From assembly GCA_010692645.1 (NCBI GenBank), contig JAAHGS010000007.1, positions 1 to 57,417 of the forward strand: a DNA stretch of 57,417 nucleotides, given 5' to 3'. Positions 8,805 to 17,417 of the stretch are shown here, piece by piece. This DNA comes from Symploca sp. SIO2E9 (GTDB taxonomy: Bacteria; Cyanobacteriota; Cyanobacteriia; Cyanobacteriales; Coleofasciculaceae). The position numbers were made by a program, and so were the translations under genes. Under the pieces are notes generated by a model. The model saw only the letters and a program-made list of their open reading frames with translations, had not been told where the DNA came from and did no database searches. The first letter of the stretch is position 1, and each line of letters starts with the position of its first letter.

Positions 8805-8847
8805 TTAAAATCGATTACTAACAACCCTTAAGGCAAGGATTTCAATC

Positions 8848-9828
8848 TTGGGAAGTTCTGAAACTAAAGATGGGTCATTAACTCAAAATTCTTTAGCTTG
8901 GTCATTAGTATCGGGACAAGAACTCTGGCAGTGGCGCTTAGATGCCCTAAAGATGGCAACCACTGCTGGTGTGCCCAGCAAGGAAGTAGACTGGCTGCTA
9001 CAGGAATTGGCAGGAATAGACCCTTTGGCATTGCGTTTAGGGTTGTTCAAAGCGCGAGAACAAATTAAATTACGGTATTCTTTGCCTGTGTTATCCCAAC
9101 TGTGGCAGCATCGTCTCCGTGAGCGATGCCCAGTTCAATATTTGGCTGGGGTGGCTCATTGGCGTCATTTTTCTCTGAGAGTTTCGAGTGCAGTACTTAT
9201 TCCTCGTCCAGAAACAGAGTGCCTGATTGATTTAGCTATAGAAACCATCAGAAATATCCCTACGCCTGAGCTGGGACCTAGGCAATGGGCAGATTTGGGT
9301 ACTGGTAGTGGTGCGATTGCTCTGGGGCTTGCAGAGGCTGAGCCTAGCGCGATTATTCACGCTGTTGATTGCAGTGCCCCTGCCCTAGCTATTGCCCAAC
9401 AGAATGCTCAAAAGTTAGGCTTGGCGGAGAGGATTAAGTTTTACCAAGGTTTTTGGTGGGAACCTCTTGAGCATCTTAAAGGTCAGCTCAATGGTATGGT
9501 CGCTAATCCACCTTATATACCTAGTGGTTTATTGTCACAATTACAGCCAGAAGTTTACTGCCATGAACCTCATCTTGCCCTTGACGGCGGTAGTGATGGT
9601 TTGGACTGTATCCGAGAGCTAATCGCCACATCTGGTGATTATCTACGCCCAGGGGGCGTCTGGCTAATTGAGATAATGGCGGGACAAGCTACAGCTGTGA
9701 CGGAGCTATTGCAGCAACAAGGCAGTTACTGCCAAATCCAGATACTACCAGATTTAGCAGGAATCGAACGTTTTGCGATTGCCCAAAGGGCAACGCCAAA
9801 GGCGTTAGGGAAGCGTGCCCAAGGCTAG
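8848..9828 (+). CDS. prmC: Peptide chain release factor N5-glutamine methyltransferase (PrmC/HemK)
   Basis: A 326-residue protein with an N-terminal helical domain and a Rossmann methyltransferase domain. The SAM-binding motif DLGTGSGAIALGLA lies near residue 151. The family-defining NPPYIPSG lies near residue 222. PrmC methylates the glutamine of the GGQ motif in release factors RF1 and RF2. The best start is TTG at 8848, with AAGGA 8 nt upstream, because homology-like sequence begins before the first internal ATG at 8953. The normal C-terminus should lie near RFAIAQR; the extra 12 residues come from a palindromic repeat that has run into the gene end. Confidence 0.9.
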   Translation: MGSSETKDGSLTQNSLAWSLVSGQELWQWRLDALKMATTAGVPSKEVDWLLQELAGIDPLALRLGLFKAREQIKLRYSLPVLSQLWQHRLRERCPVQYLAGVAHWRHFSLRVSSAVLIPRPETECLIDLAIETIRNIPTPELGPRQWADLGTGSGAIALGLAEAEPSAIIHAVDCSAPALAIAQQNAQKLGLAERIKFYQGFWWEPLEHLKGQLNGMVANPPYIPSGLLSQLQPEVYCHEPHLALDGGSDGLDCIRELIATSGDYLRPGGVWLIEIMAGQATAVTELLQQQGSYCQIQILPDLAGIERFAIAQRATPKALGKRAQG

Positions 9829-9852
9829 GGTAGCGCCTTTGCTAGAGGCCGC
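9788..9852. repeat. Dispersed palindromic repeat at the prmC 3' end
   Basis: A GC-rich block containing CAACGCCAAAGGCGTT (an inverted repeat) followed by GGGAAGCGTGCCC, TAGCGCC and GAGGCC. It supplies the last dozen codons and the stop of prmC and ends just before the bicA stop codon. Such palindromic blocks recur in cyanobacterial intergenic DNA. Confidence 0.65.
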
Positions 9853-9853
9853 A

Positions 9854-11542
9854 TTATTTACTAACTAAGGAATCAGAAGCTTTCAGCTCGAAGTTTTCTG
9901 CCTTTACCAAAGCAACTGCCTGCTTGAGAGCCTGTAGACGATCCATCAGTAGGTTATTTGTTGGGATAAGATCCAAAATGCCAAAGCGTTGTAGTCTCCG
10001 CTTGATACTACCAGTTGCACCGACAATGAACACTTGGCGACCCTTCTCACAGGCTTCCTTGATGGCATTTTCCAGTGCCAGAGACGAGGTCACACCCAAC
10101 TTTGGCACATCACTTAAGTCTACAATCAAGACATTATGATCTTCCATTGCTGTGTGTTCTCGTGCGATCGCTTTAGCCACACCAAAGATCATTGGACCAC
10201 TTAAGTAGAACAGCAAGACACGACCTTCCGCTTCGGCGAGAAGCTGTTTCTCTTCTTCATTGAGGATGATTTCATCATCAGCATCGGTAATTGTCTTAAC
10301 ATCCTGAGACCGAAGTTCACTCAAACTATCAATTGTCAAGATATTGGCAACGAAAACTCCAATCCCAACAGCAGTAATCAGGTCAACAAAAACAGTCAGG
10401 AAAATTACCCCGTACATAATCAAGGCTGTCTTCCACGAAACTTTGTGAGCGCGTTTCACAAAGCCCCAGTCAATAATGTTAATCCCCACCTTAAGAGCAA
10501 TACCTGCCAAAACAGCCATAGGAATTGTTGCGGTTAGGGAGCTAGCTCCCAAAATCACGATCAGCAAAATCAGAGCACGGGTTAAGCCAGATAGCGCCGT
10601 GCGCCCCCCAGCCTGGATATTGACTACTGTTCCCATAGTTGCACCTGCACCAGCTATCCCGCCAAACAAGCCAGAAGCGAGGTTGCCGAGACCTTGACCA
10701 ATTAACTCCTTGTTAGAATCGTGTTCGGTGCGAGTCAGGCTGTCGGCAACTACAGAGGTGAGTAGGGCATCAATGCAGCCCAGCATGCCCAAAACCGCAG
10801 CATCGACGAACATCAACTGCAGCTGGTCTGGACTAAAGGTTGGCAGCTGTAAACTTGGCAAACCTGCTGAAATTGCCCCAATCCGTCGGATATCTAGTTC
10901 TGAGAACAGGACTAGTGAAATTATTGTTCCTACAATTAGAGCTACTAACTGTGGGGGCACTAGTCGCTTTAATTTGGATGGCATTAAAAAGAGAATAGCC
11001 AACGTCAAAGCTCCTAAAGCCGTTTCAGCCGGATTGAGATTAGTTAGAAGCTGAGGCAGGTTTTGAACTGTACCGAGTACGCCACCCTTAGGACTAGCCT
11101 GTCCTAGAAAAGGACCCAACTGAAGGATAATCAGAATTATGCCAATCCCGGACATGAAACCGGAAATCACCGTGTAGGGCATCAGGGTAACGTATTTACC
11201 TAGCCGCAATGAGCCAAAAATGATTTGCAATATCCCAGCCATCATGACCACGGTAAAAGCCATGGCTAGCCCGTTGTCTGGGTTAGAAGCTGTTAGGTTG
11301 GCAATGACTGCCGTCATCACTACAGTCATCGGACCAGTAGGCTCAGAAATCAAAGTTGGGGTGCCGCCGAAAAGCGCTGCAAATAAACCAACTAAAACTG
11401 CTCCCCAAAGGCCAGCACCGGCTCCAGCACCAGAGGCAACACCGAAGGCAAGGGCCATCGGTAGGGCAATGACTGCGGCAGTGACACCGCCAAAGATGTC
11501 ACCACGCAGGTTGCGAAAATGGATACGATTGAATACTCGCAT
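9854..11542 (-). CDS. bicA: SulP-family bicarbonate transporter BicA
   Basis: A 562-residue SulP transporter. The N-terminus (RIHFRNLRGDIFGGVTAAVI) and FGGTPTLISEPTGPMTVVMTA are very close to the BicA type of cyanobacteria, which takes up bicarbonate with Na+ at the plasma membrane as part of the carbon-concentrating mechanism. Some 10-14 membrane segments occupy residues 20-410. A cytoplasmic STAS domain covers about 435-545 (VLIVDLSDVPKLGVTSSLALE). Other SulP members carry sulfate, so the assignment rests on recognised similarity, not on a diagnostic residue. The gene is monocistronic and convergent with prmC. Confidence 0.88.
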   Translation of the reverse strand: MRVFNRIHFRNLRGDIFGGVTAAVIALPMALAFGVASGAGAGAGLWGAVLVGLFAALFGGTPTLISEPTGPMTVVMTAVIANLTASNPDNGLAMAFTVVMMAGILQIIFGSLRLGKYVTLMPYTVISGFMSGIGIILIILQLGPFLGQASPKGGVLGTVQNLPQLLTNLNPAETALGALTLAILFLMPSKLKRLVPPQLVALIVGTIISLVLFSELDIRRIGAISAGLPSLQLPTFSPDQLQLMFVDAAVLGMLGCIDALLTSVVADSLTRTEHDSNKELIGQGLGNLASGLFGGIAGAGATMGTVVNIQAGGRTALSGLTRALILLIVILGASSLTATIPMAVLAGIALKVGINIIDWGFVKRAHKVSWKTALIMYGVIFLTVFVDLITAVGIGVFVANILTIDSLSELRSQDVKTITDADDEIILNEEEKQLLAEAEGRVLLFYLSGPMIFGVAKAIAREHTAMEDHNVLIVDLSDVPKLGVTSSLALENAIKEACEKGRQVFIVGATGSIKRRLQRFGILDLIPTNNLLMDRLQALKQAVALVKAENFELKASDSLVSK

Positions 11543-11873
11543 AAACGTGTAACTATTGAAATATGGGTTGTTTAACCTGGTAATAACTAAAAGTGAAAGC
11601 GAGATTAAGGAATAAATCTCGTCGGAGGTTTAGTTGAATTCTAAAGGAATTCTAAAGAAAATTTTCAAGAAGCTTTGAAGTCAGCTTCGATTCATAGACT
11701 TTAATCTATGTATTTGATAAATTCAATTACATTAAGTCTATAAAATAGATTGTACCGTGTCTTTGTCTATATTTTGTATTTAATTAAAAATTTATAAATT
11801 GATTCTTCTTATGAGATCGATTACGTCTGTTTTATGTTATAGAGAGGCAGTGCGATCGCTGTTTGTGAAGTTT
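11543..11873. other. Upstream region of bicA, no gene seen
   Basis: AT-rich DNA between bicA and the HNH pseudogene. No coherent coding frame is visible. It should contain the bicA promoter; several TTTAATCTATG/TTAAATCAA-like AT-rich elements are present but none is decisive. One GCGATCGC octamer occurs near 11852. Confidence 0.5.
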
Positions 11874-12102
11874 TTAGGTAGGCGGATGCCAGTTGCTTTC
11901 AATCCACAGTGCGCGTGCTTCAATTACAACGATAGCAAGCTGCTGCTAAGTTTTCAGGTTCATCACTGCCACCTGCAACTTGGGGCAGAATATGATCCAT
12001 GACCAATGGCATGCCTGTTAACTTGGATGATGTCTTGCAGTATTGGCAGCGATAATTGGCTGCTGCACAAACCTGCTGACGAATTTTGTTGGAAATTGCC
12101 AT
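11874..12102 (-). pseudogene. HNH endonuclease pseudogene with an internal deletion
   Basis: The minus-strand frame from ATG 12102 encodes an HNH/McrA-like start: two CxxC-type elements (YRCQYCK) and the catalytic core MDHILPQVAGGSDEPENLAAACYRCN. It then stops at once. One base further on, in the next frame, comes EARALWIESNWHPPT and a stop at 11874. That is the typical C-terminal tail of this protein family. The roughly 80-100 residues that normally lie between are missing. The likely history is an internal deletion that left both ends joined out of frame. HNH proteins of this kind are mobile or defence-associated nucleases. Confidence 0.75.
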
Positions 12103-12137
12103 TGCTATACAGGCAACTCAGTTAAAGACGGTATCCG

Positions 12138-12536
12138 TTGCCCTTGCCATCGCAACACAGCCCAATAGAAGAAGTTGAAGTAGTGATTAACGAATACCAA
12201 GCAGAATTTTTACTGTCTCAGTGTGAGATGTGGCTACGCACAGAATTACATACACTTCGATGTCATCTTAGAGGAGAACATGAACAGACTAAATCTCACT
12301 TATGGGAACTCATTGTGCTACATGCAACAGCTTCTGCCGTTATTTCAAGTCATTATCAGCAAAAAGAAGCAACTCCAGACATTTCATCTCTAATTCAGCC
12401 TGAAGGAGAGCAACAAGGAGTTCCTGATATTTGCTTGACGCTTGATCAGTGTGATCCATTTTGGGTAGAAGTTGCATATCTTACCCCTCGCAACCATAAA
12501 CAAGAAACTGATATAGAGCGTTTTCCCTACTATTAA
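12138..12536 (+). CDS. Hypothetical protein, 5' part of a probable frameshifted gene
   Basis: A 132-residue frame with no ATG at its head; it could begin at TTG 12138 or at a GTG near 12183. The peptide is mostly helical at first (INEYQAEFLLSQCEMWLRTEL) and then has GVPDICLTLDQ followed by FWVEVAYLTPR. That spacing of Asp and Glu recalls PD-(D/E)XK nuclease cores, but the lysine is absent, so this is weak. The frame ends at IERFPYY. One base later the sequence continues in the +1 frame as TIKNRYSNLPFDYELKK, joining directly to the next entry. I think the two were one gene of about 415 residues. Confidence 0.55.
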   Translation: MPLPSQHSPIEEVEVVINEYQAEFLLSQCEMWLRTELHTLRCHLRGEHEQTKSHLWELIVLHATASAVISSHYQQKEATPDISSLIQPEGEQQGVPDICLTLDQCDPFWVEVAYLTPRNHKQETDIERFPYY

Positions 12537-13416
12537 AAATAGATATTCTAATTTACCGTTTGATTATGAATTGAAAAAACGAGCCGGTAAACCTCTTGTT
12601 ATAAAAAATCCTCATCCTGATGTGGAGCTAACCGTAAAACAGGAACATTTTCTTAATCAAATAAATCTCAATCAGGTTGAATATGGATCTGGTCATCAAA
12701 GCTGGGAGATCCCACAACCACAGGATATTTCTATAGCTTTGTACAGATATAGGGAACGGAAAGGTAGTTTTGTTTTTAGCCCTGGATCAGATTTTTCTTT
12801 TGATATAGAGATTCCCTGCACTCTCGTCGTTCGGTTCCTAGCAGGAGATATTACCCCTGCTGAGGTTTGGGATGATAAAAGCTCAGGCAGTAATGCTTGT
12901 CCAAGTCTTAAAGAGACCATAGGTCATCATTTGCGTTTAGCTGCACAACTAAATCAACAAATAGTTAATGTTGGATTTGTACAGATAGATCCTAAATCGA
13001 TAGATCAATCACGTGTAAGGTTAGAGTTTAGTACACTTAATTATCTGAGGAAACCTATTGAAGCTTGTCCTAGAGCATTCATAAAATGCATAAAAACTGA
13101 TAGTAATGGTGCTTTCACTCTAAAGTTTACCCAGAATCTTATGGTTTTTCTCTTAGCAGGAAAGATTACTGCTAGTGATTTGTGGAAGAGTCATAATAAG
13201 CAAGAAATTGGTCATTTCTTAAAAGATGCAGTGAGTCGAGGTCAAGAGATTATAGATGCAAAGCTCGTTCAGTCTGATTCTGAAACTGAGAGTCAACCAT
13301 CATTGCTCTTATGCTTCGCCGCAGCCACTGACACTACAATACGTGAGGACAAGAAAATACTTCAAGAAGAAAGACAACGAAAAAAAAAGCAGAAGAAACA
13401 AGATAAAAAGAAATAG
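12537..13416 (+). CDS. Hypothetical protein, 3' part of a probable frameshifted gene
   Basis: The frame is open from before 12530 and has no ATG until well inside; the first near-start is TTG at 12571. Read from the frameshift it encodes about 290 residues. The middle contains two similar blocks, LVVRFLAGDITPAEVWDD and LMVFLLAGKITASDLWKS, each followed by a helical segment with a histidine, GHHLRLAAQLNQQI and GHFLKDAVSRGQEI. This points to an internal duplication of about 110 residues. The C-terminus is a very basic lysine-rich tail. Not recognised as a named family. The upstream half lies in the preceding frame. Confidence 0.6.
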
Positions 13417-13602
13417 AAATATTTTGTGCTCAGCGTGATTTTGTGATTATGAGTTAGCATTAGTGTCGCATTTCCGAAAGAAGAAGCAATTCTAAATCTA
13501 GCTTACTAATAAAGCCATTCCATCTACCATTATAAATTTGTCTATTGTCAAACAAAAGTTTTAGAGAGTAATGTTTCCGCTATTTATAAATTTCTACCTT
13601 TT

Positions 13603-14121
13603 TCACCGCCTACCCATTTTCCAATCTTCCCCACCTGGTAGCTGAACTAAATTCTCATCAATAATTGCTGGCAACATCTTTGCCGAATGCTCATAGGTTA
13701 AATCTAGAAATCTATGAGCATTCGTAATTATCTCTGTTCTATCCACCAACTCTGAAAGTTGAAAAGAATTATAAACACCATCCAAAACGTCCACACTTGC
13801 TGGACGAATTGCTGCCTCAATTGCCTCTTCTACAAAAGACTCCCATTCATCTTGTTTGATGTAGTAAGACTTTTTATTCTCTTTGAGATTTAATTTTTGA
13901 ATTTGTCGGAGAGAATCTGAAATTGAAGCCACCCAAGAATTAGTTAAACGCTGCTCAATTTGGTTTTTAATTAAGTGAACTAACATTCTGACTAGAAAAG
14001 ATTCTATATTACGGAGGATTGCTTGTTTACTCATCCCCTCTAACTCATCCACAATCGCTAAAGCATCTGCATAGCGTCTTTCTAAGATGCTAGTTCTCAG
14101 ATCAATTAGTTCTTCAGTCAT
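13603..14121 (-). CDS. DUF29-like family protein
   Basis: A 172-residue soluble protein, mostly helical. The segments RTSILERRYADALAIVDELEG and LVRMLVHLIKNQIEQRLTNSW fit the DUF29 pattern, a family found in many copies in cyanobacteria. The function of the family is unknown; association with plasmid-like or accessory regions is common. The neighbours (frameshifted gene, ATPase) do not clarify it. The region around 13420-13600 upstream of its stop codon carries no other gene. Confidence 0.65.
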   Translation of the reverse strand: MTEELIDLRTSILERRYADALAIVDELEGMSKQAILRNIESFLVRMLVHLIKNQIEQRLTNSWVASISDSLRQIQKLNLKENKKSYYIKQDEWESFVEEAIEAAIRPASVDVLDGVYNSFQLSELVDRTEIITNAHRFLDLTYEHSAKMLPAIIDENLVQLPGGEDWKMGRR

Positions 14122-14223
14122 AATGCTACTTTCACAGATAGGTGCTGATATGCAAAATATAGCATTGAGTCACCTCACATCTTGTACGATTCTCAAAGGC
14201 GATCGCTCCTGAACAGTTCGGTA

Positions 14224-15444
14224 TCAACTCAGGCGTTGACGAAGCCACAAAGCAAACAAAGGCAGAGCCAATCTGTAGCCTTGTTCAGAACCATAAATCA
14301 AGCCTTTGTGCTGTAAACCTGCGATCGCACCTTGGAGAGAACCCCCCCTCGATAGGCAATGTTTGTGAATGTAGCCTCGACTTTGCGGCTTGTCGGTAGG
14401 GTCTAACGCCAGGGACTCCAACAGATGCGCCTGATTGGCTGGAAGCAGCATCAGTAATGACTCAAAGACCATTGATAAGTCAGCTAGCAGTTCTTTGATT
14501 GCCTGCTGAACATGCCAATCACGAATTAGCCCGTCAGAAACTCGGACCGACTTTAGGCGTCGCACCAGTGCCGAAGCATCACCGAAGTGTCCCTGCACCG
14601 CCTTGACAAAGATTTCCAGCGCTGGCGATCGCAGATCGAACTTCAGCCCTTCAGTATGCAAGACTTCGGTTACCCAAGCGGCAACAACATCGTCAGCTAA
14701 GGGAGCCAGATGCACGATTTCTAAATTATTGCCCGGTTCCTGAGGATAAATACTGGCTTCTGCAATTGTTGCCACCAGTACATAACTTACCTGAGTCTGA
14801 CACTCGATCTCTTTCCTCAACAATGTTTCCCATACCCCATGGCGGTCCCAAGAGCGGATGTGGGGGAAGCTTTCCAAAATCAACACCACCCGTTCACCCG
14901 AAGATTCTGCTAACCTTTGCAGAAGAGCTAGTAATCCCTCAAAAGCCTTCCATTGCTGCTCTTGGCTCTGTGTCCGAACAGTTTTGAGTCGCTGTTTGCT
15001 GCTTCCTTCATCATTGAGGACAAATAATTCAGCCACCTTGCCTTCAATCCACTCTCCCATTAAAGTTTGAGCAGTTGAACTTGGAAACGCCTGGTCTATG
15101 CTCTCGCACAGCAGTTGCACGAAGCGTTGACCATCAGTAACCCTGATGCAGTCCACCTCTAGGATTTTAACTCCAACTTCCCCTGCCGCCCGCCTTACTA
15201 AAGTCCGCCGTCCACTTCCCGGCACTCCCACAATTAGCAGGTTACCATCACGGGCTAAAACTTGGGTAATTCGCTGGAATTGCGCTTGCCGCCCAACCAA
15301 TTCAAACGGTGCTGATAGATCTAAAAGATTCACTTGTTTAGCATCCCGATTCCAAGTGTAAAAACTTTCCTGGGGCACGCCTTGAGTCGTTGGCGAATCT
15401 GCGCTGAAGTTAACCATTGATTTGCCATGAGTCGATTCTCTCAT
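14224..15444 (-). CDS. AAA/ORC-like ATP-binding protein
   Basis: A 406-residue P-loop ATPase. The Walker A motif GVPGSGRRT lies near residue 75 after FELVGRQAQFQRITQVL, the box that usually opens ORC/Cdc6 or STAND-type AAA modules. A Walker B-like RVVLILESFPHIRSWD lies near residue 185. The C-terminal 100 residues look like a winged-helix segment (HKHCLSRGGSLQGAIAGLQH). Such proteins act as stand-alone switches or as DNA-linked regulators; the target here is unknown. Two ATGs (residues 1 and 10) are both possible starts. It is divergent from the mrp operon. Confidence 0.7.
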   Translation of the reverse strand: MRESTHGKSMVNFSADSPTTQGVPQESFYTWNRDAKQVNLLDLSAPFELVGRQAQFQRITQVLARDGNLLIVGVPGSGRRTLVRRAAGEVGVKILEVDCIRVTDGQRFVQLLCESIDQAFPSSTAQTLMGEWIEGKVAELFVLNDEGSSKQRLKTVRTQSQEQQWKAFEGLLALLQRLAESSGERVVLILESFPHIRSWDRHGVWETLLRKEIECQTQVSYVLVATIAEASIYPQEPGNNLEIVHLAPLADDVVAAWVTEVLHTEGLKFDLRSPALEIFVKAVQGHFGDASALVRRLKSVRVSDGLIRDWHVQQAIKELLADLSMVFESLLMLLPANQAHLLESLALDPTDKPQSRGYIHKHCLSRGGSLQGAIAGLQHKGLIYGSEQGYRLALPLFALWLRQRLS

Positions 15445-15520
15445 CCGCTATTTTGCAGTTTTTTTCTACCCAATCCCAAGCTCAAACCAAAAAGTTGGTG
15501 TGGTATTAGTCTATAGTTTG

Positions 15521-15562
15521 CCATGGCACTTTTCAATAGTGTCAATAGCCCATGGCACTATT
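15521..15562. promoter_or_regulatory. Possible operator: repeated CCATGGCACT motif
   Basis: CCATGGCACT occurs at 15521-15530 and again at 15550-15559, 29 bp apart, in the 207-bp gap between the ATPase gene and mrpC. In addition AATAGTG at 15535 and CACTATT at 15556 form an inverted pair. The spacing, close to three helical turns, would suit cooperative binding of a regulator controlling one or both divergent genes. Confidence 0.35.
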
Positions 15563-15651
15563 AAAGCGTGCTATATATGTTTTAGCACCGTTAAACAGTA
15601 TCTTTAATTTAAAAAAAATTACGACCTACTTTTACCCAACAGGCAATTACC

Positions 15652-15987
15652 GTGTTAGAAGCATTCATATTTGCCACAATCTTGTGTGGATTTTTAGGAA
15701 TCATCCTTAAAAAGAACTTGGTTATGAAGATCATCTCTATGGATGTTATGAGTACGGGGGTTATTGCCTATTACGTGCTAGTTGCATCACGAGATGGCTT
15801 GTTCACACCCATTGTTTCAAATCTCGAAAATAGGACTTACTCCGATCCGGTTCCCCAGGCGGTTATTTTGACAGCGATTGTAATTGGCTTTTCGATTCAG
15901 GCCCTAATGCTAGTAGGTGTGATGAAGTTAGCACGGGACAATCCAACCCTGGAAAGTAACCAGATCGAGAAAAATAATACGCCATGA
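15652..15987 (+). CDS. mrpC: Mrp-type Na+/H+ antiporter subunit MrpC (NuoK-like)
   Basis: A 111-residue protein with three membrane helices. It is homologous in pattern to NuoK/MnhC (IIL-KKNLVMKIISMDVMSTGVI). The first gene of a seven-gene cluster, it starts at GTG 15652. Its ATG-TGA overlaps the start of mrpD by four bases. The Mrp complex exchanges cytoplasmic Na+ (or K+) for external protons and supports salt and alkaline pH tolerance. The acidic C-terminal tail is short. The position at the head of the operon and the small size agree with MrpC. Confidence 0.85.
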   Translation: MLEAFIFATILCGFLGIILKKNLVMKIISMDVMSTGVIAYYVLVASRDGLFTPIVSNLENRTYSDPVPQAVILTAIVIGFSIQALMLVGVMKLARDNPTLESNQIEKNNTP

Positions 15988-17417
15988 GTACCATTACGAT
16001 CGCCTGGATTGCACTACCGCTATTTGTGGGATTCAGCATTTATCTACTCCCCAAAGTTGACCGATACCTTGCACTAGCCATTGCTATTGCTTCGGCGGGA
16101 TATGCCTCACAGCTATTTCTCGAACCATCGCCATTAAAACTGCAGCTACTGGATAATTTCGGTGTCACCTTAGTAGCTGATCAGTTGAGTGGCTTTTTTA
16201 TCTTGACCAATGCGCTGGTAACGGCAGCAGTTGTCTTCTACTGTTGGCAAAGTGGTAAGACAGCTTTTTTTTATACGCAGACGATCATTTTACATGGCAG
16301 CGTCAATGCCGCGTTTATCTGTGCAGATTTCATCAGTTTATATGTGGCATTAGAGGTAATTAGTATTGCCGCCTTTCTTTTAATTGCCTATCCCCGAACT
16401 GACCGCTCAATTTGGGTTGCTTTGCGCTATCTGTTTGTCAGCAACACGGCAATGCTGTTTTATTTAGTTGGCGCGGTTTTAGTCTATCAGGCAAATCATT
16501 CCTTTGCTTTTGAAGGGTTAGGCAAAGCACCTCCGGAAGCCCTTGCCCTGATCTTTCTGGGACTGTTAGTAAAGGGGGGAATATTTGTCTCAGGGTTGTG
16601 GTTACCGTTGACTCACTCCGAATCGGAGACGCCAGTATCGGCATTGCTATCGGGGGTTGTAGTCAAAACTGGTGTCTTTCCCCTAGTACGTTGTGCTCTA
16701 ATTATCGAGGAGATTGACCCCATCGTCAGGATATTTGGAGTAGGGACAGCGCTTTTGGGAGTAGGCTATGCCGTCTTTGAAAAAGATACCAAGCGTATGT
16801 TGGCTTTTCATACGATTTCGCAGTTAGGCTTCATCCTCGCCGCACCTGAGGTGGGGGGCTTTTATGCACTAACCCATGGCCTGGTTAAATCGACGCTCTT
16901 TTTGATCGCTGGTGTTTTGCCTAGCCGCAACCTCAAGGAACTGCAATATAAGCCAATTAATACCCCAATTTGGATTGCTCTAGCCATGGCTAGCTTCTCA
17001 ATTTCCGGCTTTCCTTTATTATCTGGCTTTGGGGCAAAGGTATTGACGATTAAGAATCTACTGCCCTGGCAAGTTATCGGCATGAATGTTGCAGCTCTAG
17101 GAACAGCAGTATCCTTTGCCAAATTCATCTTTCTGCCCCATGGAGATGGGAGCCCAGAGAAAGTAAAGCCTGGTTTCTGGTTGGCAATGATACTGTTGCT
17201 CGGTGGGCTGATTGCCGCTAATGGTTTTTATTACGAGGCATATAAAGTTCCCAATATTGCCAAACCCTTGGCAACTATTGGTCTTGGATGGTTAGCATAT
17301 TTTTTGATTTTTAAAAAATCTGTACTCAAACTACCCCGTGTCATTGAGGAATTTGAACATCTGATCGGCGTGATGAGTTTGATGTTAATCCTACTCTTCT
17401 GGATGGTGTTTGCATGA
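15984..17417 (+). CDS. mrpD: Mrp antiporter subunit MrpD (NuoN/NuoM-like)
   Basis: A 477-residue proton-pumping-type membrane subunit with about 13-14 helices. A conserved acidic residue lies in IYVALEVISIAAFLL near residue 117. The lysine and histidine region FEKDTKRMLAFHTISQLGF lies near residue 260, and THGLVKSTLFL near residue 293. These are the ion-path residues shared with complex I antiporter-like subunits. It overlaps both neighbours by four bases (ATGA), as in a translationally coupled operon. Only one MrpD is present in this cluster. Confidence 0.85.
   Translation: MSTITIAWIALPLFVGFSIYLLPKVDRYLALAIAIASAGYASQLFLEPSPLKLQLLDNFGVTLVADQLSGFFILTNALVTAAVVFYCWQSGKTAFFYTQTIILHGSVNAAFICADFISLYVALEVISIAAFLLIAYPRTDRSIWVALRYLFVSNTAMLFYLVGAVLVYQANHSFAFEGLGKAPPEALALIFLGLLVKGGIFVSGLWLPLTHSESETPVSALLSGVVVKTGVFPLVRCALIIEEIDPIVRIFGVGTALLGVGYAVFEKDTKRMLAFHTISQLGFILAAPEVGGFYALTHGLVKSTLFLIAGVLPSRNLKELQYKPINTPIWIALAMASFSISGFPLLSGFGAKVLTIKNLLPWQVIGMNVAALGTAVSFAKFIFLPHGDGSPEKVKPGFWLAMILLLGGLIAANGFYYEAYKVPNIAKPLATIGLGWLAYFLIFKKSVLKLPRVIEEFEHLIGVMSLMLILLFWMVFA

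Noticed and set aside
10476-11552. Plus-strand frames opposite bicA
   Set aside because: They are antisense shadows of a strongly recognised transporter gene.
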